DNA of 64,000 nt. Origin: Oscillospiraceae bacterium. Its GTDB lineage: Bacteria > Bacillota > Clostridia > Oscillospirales > Acutalibacteraceae. The stretch is taken from positions 1 to 64,000 of the forward strand of contig JALEQX010000002.1 of assembly GCA_022763825.1 (NCBI GenBank), read 5' to 3'. Under the pieces are notes generated by a model that saw nothing but the letters and a program-made list of their open reading frames with translations, ran no database searches and was not told the origin of the DNA. Of the stretch, positions 1 through 8,032 are shown piece by piece; position 1 is the stretch's first letter; each line of letters starts with the position of its first letter. The position numbers were made by a program, and so were the translations under genes.

Positions 1-1521
1 GACGTTGCAGTTGCAATGGGAGGCGGAACATATTACATTACAATGCCTAAAGTAGTAAAAGTTAATCTTACGGGCAAGCTTAACGACTGGGTTGCGGCAA
101 AGGATATTATTCTCGAAGTTCTCAGACGAATGTCCGTTAAAGGCGGAGTCGGTAAAATTATCGAATATACAGGCGAAGGCGTAAAAACGCTTTCCGTTCC
201 CGAGAGAGCAACCGTAACCAACATGGGTGCCGAACTCGGTGCAACTACTTCCGTATTTCCGTCGGACGAAACCACTAAGGAATTTCTTAAGGCTCAGGGC
301 AGAGAGCAGGACTGGATTGAACTTAAGGCAGATCCCGACGCCGTTTACGACGAGGAAATGACGATCGATCTTTCGTCTCTTATGCCCATGGCGGCAATGC
401 CTCACATGCCCGACAACGTTAAAAACGTCGACGAAATAGGCGAAATAAACATTGACCAGGTATGTATCGGTTCATGCACTAACTCATCGTTTACTGATAT
501 GATGAAAGTCGCTTATATTCTCAAAGGTAAAAAGATTGCGGAAAACGTAAGTCTTGCAATCGCCCCCGGTTCAAAACAGGTTCTTACAATGCTTGCAGAA
601 AACGGTGCGCTCGCCGATATGATTGACGCCGGCGCAAGAATCCTCGAGAGTGCCTGCGGTCCGTGTATCGGCATGGGTCAGTCACCTAATTCAAAGGGCA
701 TTTCCTTAAGAACGTTTAACAGAAACTTTGAGGGCAGAAGCGGAACAGCAGACGCCGGAATATATCTTGTTTCCCCCGAGGTCGCAGCAGTTTCCGCAAT
801 TGCCGGCAAACTTACAAATCCCGTAAAGGTTCTCGGCAATATGCCCGAGTTTAAAATTCCCGAACATTTCCTTATAAACGATAATATGATTGAAATGCCT
901 GCAAGCGAAGAAGAGTCGGAAAACGTCGAAATTAAATATGGGCCCAACATAAAAAATGTTCCCGTCGGCAAGCCTCTTGAGGACAGCATTTCAACCCAGG
1001 TTACTCTTAAAGTCGGCGATAACATCACTACCGACCACATTATGCCCGCCGGAGCAAAGATACTCCCCTATCGTTCCAATATACCGCATCTTTCGCAGTT
1101 CTGCTTTGAGCAGTGCGACCCCGAGTTTTCTGAAAACTGCAAAAAGCTCGGCGGCGGAATCATTGTCGGAGGAAGCAACTACGGTCAGGGTTCGTCGAGA
1201 GAGCATGCCGCGCTTGTTCCGCTTTATCTCGGAATCAGAGCTGTTGCGGCTAAGTCGTTTGCAAGACTTCACAAGGCAAACCTTATAAACTCCGGCATAA
1301 TACCCATGACATTTAAGAATCCCGAAGATTACGATAAAATAGACAAGTTTGATAAGGTTACGCTTAAAAATGTTAAAGAATCTATTGTCGAAAATAAGGA
1401 TATCATTCTTTATAACGAAACAAAAGGCGAAGAATACTTAATGATTTCCGATTTTTCACAAAGACAAAAGGACATGCTTCTTGCCGGCGGACTTCTAAAC
1501 TTCACGTCGGGCAATAAATAA
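1..1521 (+). CDS. acnA: Aconitate hydratase, 3' part (start lies outside the window)
   Basis: The frame is open from the first base, so this is the C-terminal ~506 residues of a longer protein. Aconitase isomerises citrate to isocitrate with a [4Fe-4S] cluster. The cluster ligands are visible: a cysteine in CIGSCTNSS and the CxxC pair in ACGPCIGMG. The C-terminal swivel domain is intact, with the GSNYGQGSSREHAAL substrate-binding stretch. The arrangement suits the mitochondrial-like monomeric aconitase group rather than a split LeuC/LeuD pair. The next gene, 22 bases on, is isocitrate dehydrogenase, followed by rex, so this looks like an operon for the oxidative branch from citrate to 2-oxoglutarate. 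Citrate synthase may lie upstream, unseen. Confidence 0.93.
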   Translation, partial: DVAVAMGGGTYYITMPKVVKVNLTGKLNDWVAAKDIILEVLRRMSVKGGVGKIIEYTGEGVKTLSVPERATVTNMGAELGATTSVFPSDETTKEFLKAQGREQDWIELKADPDAVYDEEMTIDLSSLMPMAAMPHMPDNVKNVDEIGEINIDQVCIGSCTNSSFTDMMKVAYILKGKKIAENVSLAIAPGSKQVLTMLAENGALADMIDAGARILESACGPCIGMGQSPNSKGISLRTFNRNFEGRSGTADAGIYLVSPEVAAVSAIAGKLTNPVKVLGNMPEFKIPEHFLINDNMIEMPASEEESENVEIKYGPNIKNVPVGKPLEDSISTQVTLKVGDNITTDHIMPAGAKILPYRSNIPHLSQFCFEQCDPEFSENCKKLGGGIIVGGSNYGQGSSREHAALVPLYLGIRAVAAKSFARLHKANLINSGIIPMTFKNPEDYDKIDKFDKVTLKNVKESIVENKDIILYNETKGEEYLMISDFSQRQKDMLLAGGLLNFTSGNK

Positions 1522-1543
1522 AAAGAAAGTAAGGAATTTAATT

Positions 1544-2707
1544 ATGACTCAGGAACAGTTAAAAGCCGCCGTTGCTAAATTTGAAGCTCTTGTAAAAGAG
1601 CAGTCGGAACGTTCGGACAGAATAAAGGCGGATAAAGATTTTATAGATTATTCAAAACTTGATAAACTCACAATCGGAGTATGCGGAGGCGACGGAATCG
1701 GTCCTACGATTACGAACGAAGCAGCAACGGTTCTCAAATATCTTCTCAAAGACGAAGTAGAGAGCGGTAAAATCGAATTTAAAAACATAGACGGACTTAC
1801 AATAGAAAACCGCGTTAAACACATGAAAGCAATTCCCGACGACGTTCTCGAAGAGCTTAAACAGTGCCCCGTAATTCTAAAAGGTCCCACGACCACGCCG
1901 CAGGCGGGCGACGGACTGCCCAATATTGAGAGCGCAAACGTCGCAATGAGAAAAGCTCTCGATCTTTTTGCAAACGTACGTCCCGTTAAAATCCCCGAGG
2001 AGGGTATCGACTGGACTTTCTTCCGTGAGAATACGGAGGGTGCGTACGCCGTCGGAAGCAAGGGCGTAAACGTTGACGACGATTTGTCAATGGATTTTGT
2101 CGTAACAACGACCGAGGGAACCGAGAGAATCGCGCGTCTTGCATACGAATTTGCAAAAAACAACAAAAAAGACAGAGTTTCAATCATTCAGAAAGCGAAC
2201 GTTATTAAAACCACCGACGGAAAGTTTTTAAATCTCTGCAAAAAAATCGGAGATGAGTACCCCGATATTACCACCGATGAATGGTACATAGACATCACCA
2301 CGGCAAAGCTTATCGACCCTAAGAGACGCCGTGACTTTAAAGTATTTATACTTCCCAACCTTTACGGTGACATAATTACCGACGAGGCAGCCGAATTCCA
2401 GGGCGGAGTAGGCACCGCGGGAAGCGCAAATATCGGTAAGAAATACGCTATGTTCGAGGCTATTCACGGTTCCGCGCCGAGAATGGTTAAAGAGGGCAGA
2501 GCGCAGTATGCCGACCCCTGCTCGATGCTCAGAGCTTCCGTAATGCTTCTGTCGCATATCGGCAGACAGGAACAGGCGGACAAGCTTGAACGCGCACTCG
2601 ACATCTGTATGCTTGAAGAGAAGAAACTTGTTATAACCGGACGCGAGGACGGCGCTTCATGCCGTGAATTCGGTCAGTATGTAATGGATACTCTCGCGTC
2701 TCTCTGA
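1544..2707 (+). CDS. icd: Isocitrate dehydrogenase, isocitrate/isopropylmalate dehydrogenase family
   Basis: A 387-residue protein that should oxidatively decarboxylate isocitrate to 2-oxoglutarate. It shows the family signatures: GDGIGPTI near the N-terminus, the FRENTEGAYAVGSKG substrate region, an ANVIKTTDGKF catalytic Lys region, the NLYGDIITDEAAEFQGG metal and cofactor segment and EAIHGSAPRM near the C-terminus. About 50 residues precede the first core strand, slightly longer than isopropylmalate dehydrogenase. Its position right behind aconitase favours isocitrate over isopropylmalate. The sequence type suggests NAD use, but cofactor choice cannot be fixed by eye. The 22-base gap to aconitase contains GGAATTT-like purines as ribosome binding site. 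Confidence 0.9.
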   Translation: MTQEQLKAAVAKFEALVKEQSERSDRIKADKDFIDYSKLDKLTIGVCGGDGIGPTITNEAATVLKYLLKDEVESGKIEFKNIDGLTIENRVKHMKAIPDDVLEELKQCPVILKGPTTTPQAGDGLPNIESANVAMRKALDLFANVRPVKIPEEGIDWTFFRENTEGAYAVGSKGVNVDDDLSMDFVVTTTEGTERIARLAYEFAKNNKKDRVSIIQKANVIKTTDGKFLNLCKKIGDEYPDITTDEWYIDITTAKLIDPKRRRDFKVFILPNLYGDIITDEAAEFQGGVGTAGSANIGKKYAMFEAIHGSAPRMVKEGRAQYADPCSMLRASVMLLSHIGRQEQADKLERALDICMLEEKKLVITGREDGASCREFGQYVMDTLASL

Positions 2708-2749
2708 TTTATTTTATATACTGCTCAATGTCAGAATGAAGGTAATAAA

Positions 2750-3403
2750 ATGAAAAACGACTACCATGTTTCCAAATCGGTTGTATCACGTCTGCCACGC
2801 TATTACAGATTCCTCGGCATGCTCTCGGATGAAGGAATCAAAAGAATTTCATCCTCCGAACTGTCAGTAAAAATGGGGCTTACGGCTTCTCAAATCCGTC
2901 AGGACTTTAACTGCTTCGGCGGATTCGGACAACAGGGCTACGGATATAACGTCGATCAGCTCAGAGCTGAAATAGGCAGAATAATAGGAATCAACCGCCA
3001 GTACAAAGCAATTCTTGTCGGCGCCGGAAACCTCGGTAGAGCGATAGCCACACATTTTGATTTTACGAAAAAAGGTTTTGATCTGTGCGGAATTTTTGAC
3101 ACGGATCAAAGCCTTATCGGAAGCAATATAGGCGGAATCATAATAAATGATTTCAATAAGATTGATTCATTTTGTGAATTGTACAAGCCGGCCGCCGCAG
3201 TTCTGTGTATTCCCGAGGGCGTCGGTAAATCGGTTGTAACGAAACTTGAGGAAAACAATATCAATTGTTTTTGGAATTTCAGTCATTATAACATTAATGC
3301 CGATTTTCCGAGCGCCGTCAGCGAAAACGTACACCTTAACGACAGTCTTATGACTTTATGCTTTAATATTACTAACTCCAAAGCCGGGGATAACGATGAA
3401 TAA
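2750..3403 (+). CDS. rex: Redox-sensing transcriptional repressor Rex
   Basis: A 217-residue protein with the typical Rex layout: an N-terminal winged helix (SRLPRYYRFL, then SASQIRQDF-like LTASQIRQDFNCFGGFGQQGYGY) followed by a Rossmann NAD(H)-binding domain with GAGNLGRAIA near residue 90. Rex proteins leave DNA when NADH rises and so derepress fermentation genes. It follows icd by 42 bases in the same orientation, so redox control is encoded with the NADH-yielding citrate-to-oxoglutarate steps. No TTGTTAA-N4-TTAACAA-type operator was found inside the visible part of this operon; its promoter may lie outside the window. The last 8 bases overlap the next gene. Confidence 0.95.
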   Translation: MKNDYHVSKSVVSRLPRYYRFLGMLSDEGIKRISSSELSVKMGLTASQIRQDFNCFGGFGQQGYGYNVDQLRAEIGRIIGINRQYKAILVGAGNLGRAIATHFDFTKKGFDLCGIFDTDQSLIGSNIGGIIINDFNKIDSFCELYKPAAAVLCIPEGVGKSVVTKLEENNINCFWNFSHYNINADFPSAVSENVHLNDSLMTLCFNITNSKAGDNDE

Positions 3404-4067
3404 AATAGTTAAATTCGATTTTATAGATGTAATACCGCTTCCTAAAGGCATTATTTTTGCGGGAAACAAAAAGATGCCGGACGGGTCTTCAAAAATTATT
3501 TTTATGCATTACGACGTAATTTCGGGCGAACTTACCGCAGTTACGAAGGGATCGTATTTTTTAAATAAATTCGGAATAAATTTTGAAGAAATTGTCTCTC
3601 AGCTCGGCGATTATATATCCTGCGACGCTGTCAAACTTTCAAACGGCACTACCGTTATACTTTACCCCACGGGCGAAATGGGAGTGTTCAATGAAAAAGG
3701 AAAACTCGTATGGACCGGGGATATTTATTATAACGACGCTCCGTGCAGAGATTTAGTCTATGATTCGGGAAACGTATGGTGCTGTGTTCCTGCAAGAAAA
3801 GCCGTCGCTGAATACAGTCTTACTTTAAATAAATTCGTAATGAGAATCGGCGGAAACAATAACACGTCCTTCAAACGTCCTGTTTCTCTTTTTGCAGACG
3901 ACGAAAATATATTTATCTGCGACAGCGGTAGTAATTCAATCAGAACAATAAACAAAAAGACATTCAATGTCAGCGATTATATGACGTTTGACGAACCTGT
4001 ACTTAAATATTTTCGTATATTAAATTCTCAGTTTGTTATTTTGGAATCGGGCATTTATGAGCTTTAA
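3396..4067 (+). CDS. Unknown protein, 223 aa, beta-rich
   Basis: I do not recognise this family. The start ATG overlaps the end of rex by 8 bases and has a GGGGATAACG ribosome binding site, so translation is likely coupled to rex. No signal peptide or membrane segment is seen, so the product should be cytosolic. The sequence alternates short hydrophobic strands with Gly/Asn/Asp turns and repeats blade-like phrases such as LSNGTTVILYPTGEMGVFN and FADDENIFICDSGSN, which resemble beta-propeller (NHL or PQQ-like) blades. That fold is inference. A TTG-start lysozyme gene begins 25 bases after its stop. Confidence 0.7.
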   Translation: MNKIVKFDFIDVIPLPKGIIFAGNKKMPDGSSKIIFMHYDVISGELTAVTKGSYFLNKFGINFEEIVSQLGDYISCDAVKLSNGTTVILYPTGEMGVFNEKGKLVWTGDIYYNDAPCRDLVYDSGNVWCCVPARKAVAEYSLTLNKFVMRIGGNNNTSFKRPVSLFADDENIFICDSGSNSIRTINKKTFNVSDYMTFDEPVLKYFRILNSQFVILESGIYEL

Positions 4068-4092
4068 TGTCGTTTTTTCGGAGGTCTCGCAA

Positions 4093-6408
4093 TTGAAAAA
4101 AACACTTTCCGCACTGATGAGCATTTTTCTTTTAATATCGGTATTTTCTTTCTGCGCCTCAGCCGATTATCAAAATACTCATATAAATACAGGTAATTAC
4201 GCCGAAGATATCGTTTCCGTCGCAAAAACTCAGGTAGGATATACGGCTTCGGGCAGCGACAATAAATACATTAAACGTTTTACAAATGATTCGGGCAGCG
4301 CGAGCGCTTCTTTTGTCGCATGGTGCGCTGAGCAGGCGGGCGTACCGTCAAACATTCTTTCTTATAAAGGCACCCTTGAGTCTCTTTTAGGCAGATTTGA
4401 GGATGCCGGTACGGTAAAATATTCTGCCGTGCTGGACGGAGATTATACTCCCAAAACAGGAGATTTGATTTTTATAACGACATCAACCGGCGATTTTTCA
4501 AAATGCTCTAACGCCGGCATAGTTATTTCATGTTCAAATTCGAAAATAGAAGCTGTTTTCGGCGATGTAAATTCAGCCGTGACAATTATGACATATGATA
4601 TTAATAATACATTGATTTTGGGATACGCGTCTCCGAATTACGCTTCGATAACTCCCTACGTTACAGGAAGATACAAAACCGTAACCGCCGTTAATTTCAG
4701 AAACGGACCGTCAGCGGAAAATGCTAAAGTACTTGACTCTAATTCTAATCCGATTGTTATTCCGAACGGAACCATTGTAACCGTTTCAGCCGTTTCCGGA
4801 GGCTGGGGCTATACAAAATACGCAAATAAGAACGGATGGATTTGTCTTGAGTATGCGTCATACTACAGTGAACTGCCCCCAACCGAAAATATACAGCCGG
4901 ACAATACCGACCTTGACGTAAAATGGAACTTGATTGATGTTTCGGGATGGCAGGACGATATTGACTGGGCTAAAGTTGCAAATGAAAATATTCAGGGTGC
5001 AATAATCAGAATCGGAGTCAGGTATTCACAGTCCAGGACGATTCACCTTGACAGCAAATTTGACAGGAACTGCAAACAGGCGTCAATTAATTCCATTCCT
5101 GTGGGTTGTTATTTCTACACTGTCGCATACACCGTTGACGACGCTAAGGCAGAGGCTGAATTTGTCGTTAAAACACTTAACGACGGCAAATATCAAATGG
5201 ACTTCCCTGTTTATTTTGACGTAGAGGACGAATCCATGCGTTCTCTCGGAAGAACGCTTATCAGCGATATCACGGACGCATTCTGCAAAGTCGTTGAGGA
5301 CGCCGGATATCTTGCCGGAATTTATTGCAGTAAATCGTGGGCTGATTCATATTTAAATGAAAAAGCAATTTCAAACCGTCCCATGTGGATAGCGCAGTGG
5401 GATGTTTCTAAATGCACTTATTCGGGCTCATTTGATTTATGGCAGTACTCGGACAAAGGTTCAGTAGACGGAATAAACGGTTACGTCGACTTGAATACAT
5501 GTTATCTCAACTACCCTTACTACATAAAATCAAACGGATATAACAGATATGAAAAACCGGCTCCCGAACCGGAACCGACTCCCGACCCCGAACCGGATAC
5601 GGATATTACAAAACCGACATGGTACGAGGAGAATAACCTTAAAGTAACTATATCTCCCGCTTCGTGTACAAAATACGGAAGCATAAAAAAAGCAGATAAA
5701 GAAACCGGAGAAGTCGTAAGTTACAAACTTATTCCCCCGACCGGACACACACAGCAAAACACTGTCGGCACTGACGGAATGATTAAATGTACAAAATGCG
5801 GTGAAGTCCTGATAGAAATTGCACCTGAACACGTTTCGCATAAATACACAGTAAAAGAAGCAACGCCCGCTTCATGTACGACCGAGGGTAAATACGATGT
5901 ATACTGCGATACCTGCAATAAACAATTAATCGGTACAGCAGTAATTCCGGCACTGAATCACACCGAGGGTGAACATAGTACGATTGACGCAACATGCAAA
6001 GAAAACGGAAAAAATGAAGTAAAATGCTCACGGTGCAGTGAAGTTATTGAGTTTGACGTAATACCGAGTTCGGGACATCAATGCGACAACTGGACGGTTA
6101 TAACAAAACCCGACGCGAACGGATCCGTCGGATTAAAACGAGGCGTATGTAAAATCTGCGGAGAGAACGTTTATATAAGAACAGAATACGACCCGAATGA
6201 AAAACCCGACGCAAAGCTCGGCGATATCGATATGAACGGTAAAATAACAGCGGCAGACGCAAGAATATTATTAAGATATACCGCAAAATTAACAGACTTA
6301 ACCGCTGCACAGAAGAAACTTTCCGATGTTAATAAAGACGGCAAAATCACCGCAGCAGACGCACGCCTTGTTCTGAGAGTTTCCGCAAAACTGGAGGTTC
6401 TTTCGTGA
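4093..6408 (+). CDS. Secreted multidomain lysozyme: amidase-like, SH3, GH25, CxxC repeats, dockerin
   Basis: The best start is TTG at 4093, with GGAG about 10 bases upstream; it begins directly with a signal peptide (KKTLSALMSIFLLISVFSF, cleavage after ASA). The protein is then 771 aa. Domains in order: a CHAP/amidase-like region (~35-190), a bacterial SH3 domain (~196-260), a GH25 muramidase (~279-480, acidic residues in DVSGWQ and DVEDE), a Pro/Glu/Asp linker (~492-503), a region with four CxxC pairs (near 566, 603, 646 and 687) and a C-terminal dockerin with two DxNxDGKITAADAR-type repeats (~709-771). It should cleave peptidoglycan outside the cell and may dock to a cohesin. The amidase-like region has Ser at the usual Cys position and Asn at the usual His position, so it is probably inactive. 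Confidence 0.88.
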   Translation: MKKTLSALMSIFLLISVFSFCASADYQNTHINTGNYAEDIVSVAKTQVGYTASGSDNKYIKRFTNDSGSASASFVAWCAEQAGVPSNILSYKGTLESLLGRFEDAGTVKYSAVLDGDYTPKTGDLIFITTSTGDFSKCSNAGIVISCSNSKIEAVFGDVNSAVTIMTYDINNTLILGYASPNYASITPYVTGRYKTVTAVNFRNGPSAENAKVLDSNSNPIVIPNGTIVTVSAVSGGWGYTKYANKNGWICLEYASYYSELPPTENIQPDNTDLDVKWNLIDVSGWQDDIDWAKVANENIQGAIIRIGVRYSQSRTIHLDSKFDRNCKQASINSIPVGCYFYTVAYTVDDAKAEAEFVVKTLNDGKYQMDFPVYFDVEDESMRSLGRTLISDITDAFCKVVEDAGYLAGIYCSKSWADSYLNEKAISNRPMWIAQWDVSKCTYSGSFDLWQYSDKGSVDGINGYVDLNTCYLNYPYYIKSNGYNRYEKPAPEPEPTPDPEPDTDITKPTWYEENNLKVTISPASCTKYGSIKKADKETGEVVSYKLIPPTGHTQQNTVGTDGMIKCTKCGEVLIEIAPEHVSHKYTVKEATPASCTTEGKYDVYCDTCNKQLIGTAVIPALNHTEGEHSTIDATCKENGKNEVKCSRCSEVIEFDVIPSSGHQCDNWTVITKPDANGSVGLKRGVCKICGENVYIRTEYDPNEKPDAKLGDIDMNGKITAADARILLRYTAKLTDLTAAQKKLSDVNKDGKITAADARLVLRVSAKLEVLS

Positions 6409-6836
6409 ATAAATATCTGTTAAAAATTGCACAGTTCATGCAGGGCAGATACGGCATTGACAGCCTGTATAAATTTCTGATGATACTCTATTGTATTCTG
6501 CTTTTTGTATTTTCAATGATTGGTTTTGCGTTCAAGGGAGTTTTTGTAAGAAGACTTATCGTTTTAATCCCGACCTTTGTTTTAGTTTATGCCTTTTGCA
6601 GAGTTTTTTCTAAAAATATTGATGCCAGACGGGAAGAAAACAGAAAATATCTTTTACTGAAATACAAGGTCACATCTTCCTTTAACTTATTAAAAAACAA
6701 GTGGAAATACAGAAAAACCGATGTTTTCAAAAAATGCCCGAATTGCGGTGCAAATCTTAAATTAAAGAAAATTCCGGGTGAACACACGGTGAGATGCCCG
6801 TCATGCGGATATGAATTCAAAGTTAAAAACAGATAA
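6405..6836 (+). CDS. Small membrane protein with C-terminal zinc ribbon
   Basis: A 143-residue protein starting at GTG, overlapping the lysozyme stop by 4 bases and preceded by GGAGG, so the two are translationally coupled. Two hydrophobic segments (~25-44 and ~51-66) form a hairpin in the membrane. The C-terminal tail holds CPNCGANLKLKK and CPSCGYEF, a four-cysteine zinc ribbon that should face the cytosol. Such proteins are common and mostly uncharacterised in Clostridia. The coupling to a secreted wall hydrolase suggests a role at the envelope, but no function can be assigned. A strong terminator follows. Confidence 0.75.
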   Translation: MNKYLLKIAQFMQGRYGIDSLYKFLMILYCILLFVFSMIGFAFKGVFVRRLIVLIPTFVLVYAFCRVFSKNIDARREENRKYLLLKYKVTSSFNLLKNKWKYRKTDVFKKCPNCGANLKLKKIPGEHTVRCPSCGYEFKVKNR

Positions 6837-6850
6837 AACAGTATTTATAA

Positions 6851-6890
6851 AACAGCTTGGTATATTTTTATATATCAAGTTGTTTTTTTA
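6851..6890 (+). terminator. Rho-independent terminator after the zinc-ribbon gene
   Basis: Arms 6851-6865 and 6870-6884 pair over 15 positions (two G-U pairs) around a TTTT loop and run straight into a T-tract. It ends the aconitase-to-zinc-ribbon transcription unit. Confidence 0.85.
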
Positions 6891-6908
6891 TATGATTTAT
6901 GTTATATT
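6880..6908 (+). promoter_or_regulatory. Possible sigma-A promoter for the DUF2804 gene
   Basis: TTGTTT at 6880-6885 and TATATT at 6903-6908 are separated by 17 bases and lie 30 bases before the next start codon. The -35 box overlaps the T-tract of the preceding terminator and the region is AT-rich, so a chance match is quite possible. Confidence 0.35.
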
Positions 6909-6938
6909 TATATAAAGAAATACGTACGGGGTGTTATT

Positions 6939-7979
6939 ATGCAAAATGAGATTACAAAAAAAGAAAAACTGCTTGACGAAAACGGGAATATAAAAAATCC
7001 GGGATTTGCAAAAAAATTACTATGGGATTATGACCGCCGTGATATTAAGGCGGGTAAAATGAGAATAAAAGAATGGGATTATTATTACATAGGCACTCAG
7101 GATTACGGACTCTGTCTGACTATTTCCGACGCGGGATATGTAAGCTGTCTGAGCATATCTCTTCTCTCGTTCGGAGATAAGCCCATGCAGATGAACGATT
7201 CCGAAATCGGACTTCTCCCCCTTGGTAAACTAAATCTTCCTTCTACCAGCGAATCAGGAAACATATCGGCAAAAGTCGGTACCGCCGAAATGACATTCAA
7301 TAACGATTCTAAAACGCGTCATCTGTTCGGGAAATACGACAATTACTGCAATTCGAAAAAACCTCTTATTTTTGATGTAGTTCTCTATGACATTCCGGAG
7401 GAATCGATGGTAATTGCAACTCCGTTCAACAAAGATAAGCATTTTTATTATAATCAGAAAATAAATTGTATGAAGGCAAAAGGCTACGTTAAATTCGGGG
7501 ATATAGATTGGCAATTTACTTCGGAAAACAGTGCACTCGGTACTCTTGACTGGGGTCGCGGAGTATGGACATATGACAACACCTGGTACTGGGGCAGCGG
7601 ACAGACGGTGCTTGACGACGGAAGCACATTCGGATTTAATATCGGATACGGTTTCGGAAACACTTCTGCGGCGAGCGAAAATATGCTTTTCTATAACGGA
7701 AAATCGCATAAACTTGAGGATATTAAATTTAATATTCCGAAAGACGGAGAAAAATATCTGTATACAGAACCCTGGACATTTACCTCAAGCGACGGACGTT
7801 TCGAGATGACTTTTAAACCGATTATCGACCGTCAGGCTCCGCTCGATATAAAAATAATGTGCATGCTCCCCCATCAGGTTTTCGGATTGATGTCCGGAAC
7901 CGCAATACTTGACGACGGAGCTGTTATTACGATTAAAGATAAACTTGTTTTTGCCGAGCGGGTACATAATAAGTGGTAA
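6939..7979 (+). CDS. DUF2804 family protein
   Basis: A 346-residue protein that I recognise by overall pattern as DUF2804: an N-terminal KEKLLDENGNIKNPGFAKKLLWDYDRRDI stretch split by short turns, a middle region rich in aromatic beta strands, and the WDWGRGVW-like motif (seen here as LDWGRGVWTYDNTWYWGSG). No signal peptide or membrane segment is seen. The fold recalls lipocalin or AttH-like proteins, but the biochemical role is unknown. It has GGGGTG before the ATG and is flanked by terminators on both sides, so it is its own transcription unit. Confidence 0.8.
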   Translation: MQNEITKKEKLLDENGNIKNPGFAKKLLWDYDRRDIKAGKMRIKEWDYYYIGTQDYGLCLTISDAGYVSCLSISLLSFGDKPMQMNDSEIGLLPLGKLNLPSTSESGNISAKVGTAEMTFNNDSKTRHLFGKYDNYCNSKKPLIFDVVLYDIPEESMVIATPFNKDKHFYYNQKINCMKAKGYVKFGDIDWQFTSENSALGTLDWGRGVWTYDNTWYWGSGQTVLDDGSTFGFNIGYGFGNTSAASENMLFYNGKSHKLEDIKFNIPKDGEKYLYTEPWTFTSSDGRFEMTFKPIIDRQAPLDIKIMCMLPHQVFGLMSGTAILDDGAVITIKDKLVFAERVHNKW

Positions 7980-7995
7980 ATTGATTTATAAAAAT

Positions 7996-8030
7996 ACAGC
8001 AGAGACTTGAAAATCTCTGCTGTTATTTTT
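7996..8030. terminator. Bidirectional terminator between DUF2804 gene and ftsH
   Basis: Perfect 10-bp arms ACAGCAGAGA (7996-8005) and TCTCTGCTGT (8014-8023) with an 8-base loop. T-rich tracts follow on both strands, so it can stop the + strand DUF2804 gene and the - strand ftsH operon. Confidence 0.85.
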
Positions 8031-8032
8031 TA

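Noticed and set aside
1648..2187. A 179-codon antisense frame within the isocitrate dehydrogenase gene
   Set aside because: It mirrors the codon pattern of the strongly supported icd gene, has no family features and no ribosome binding site.
2708..2749. Rex operator near rex
   Set aside because: The gap before rex and the other visible parts of the operon hold no TTGTTAA-type dyad. The CTTGTTTAACAAG dyad near 46605 lacks the central spacing.
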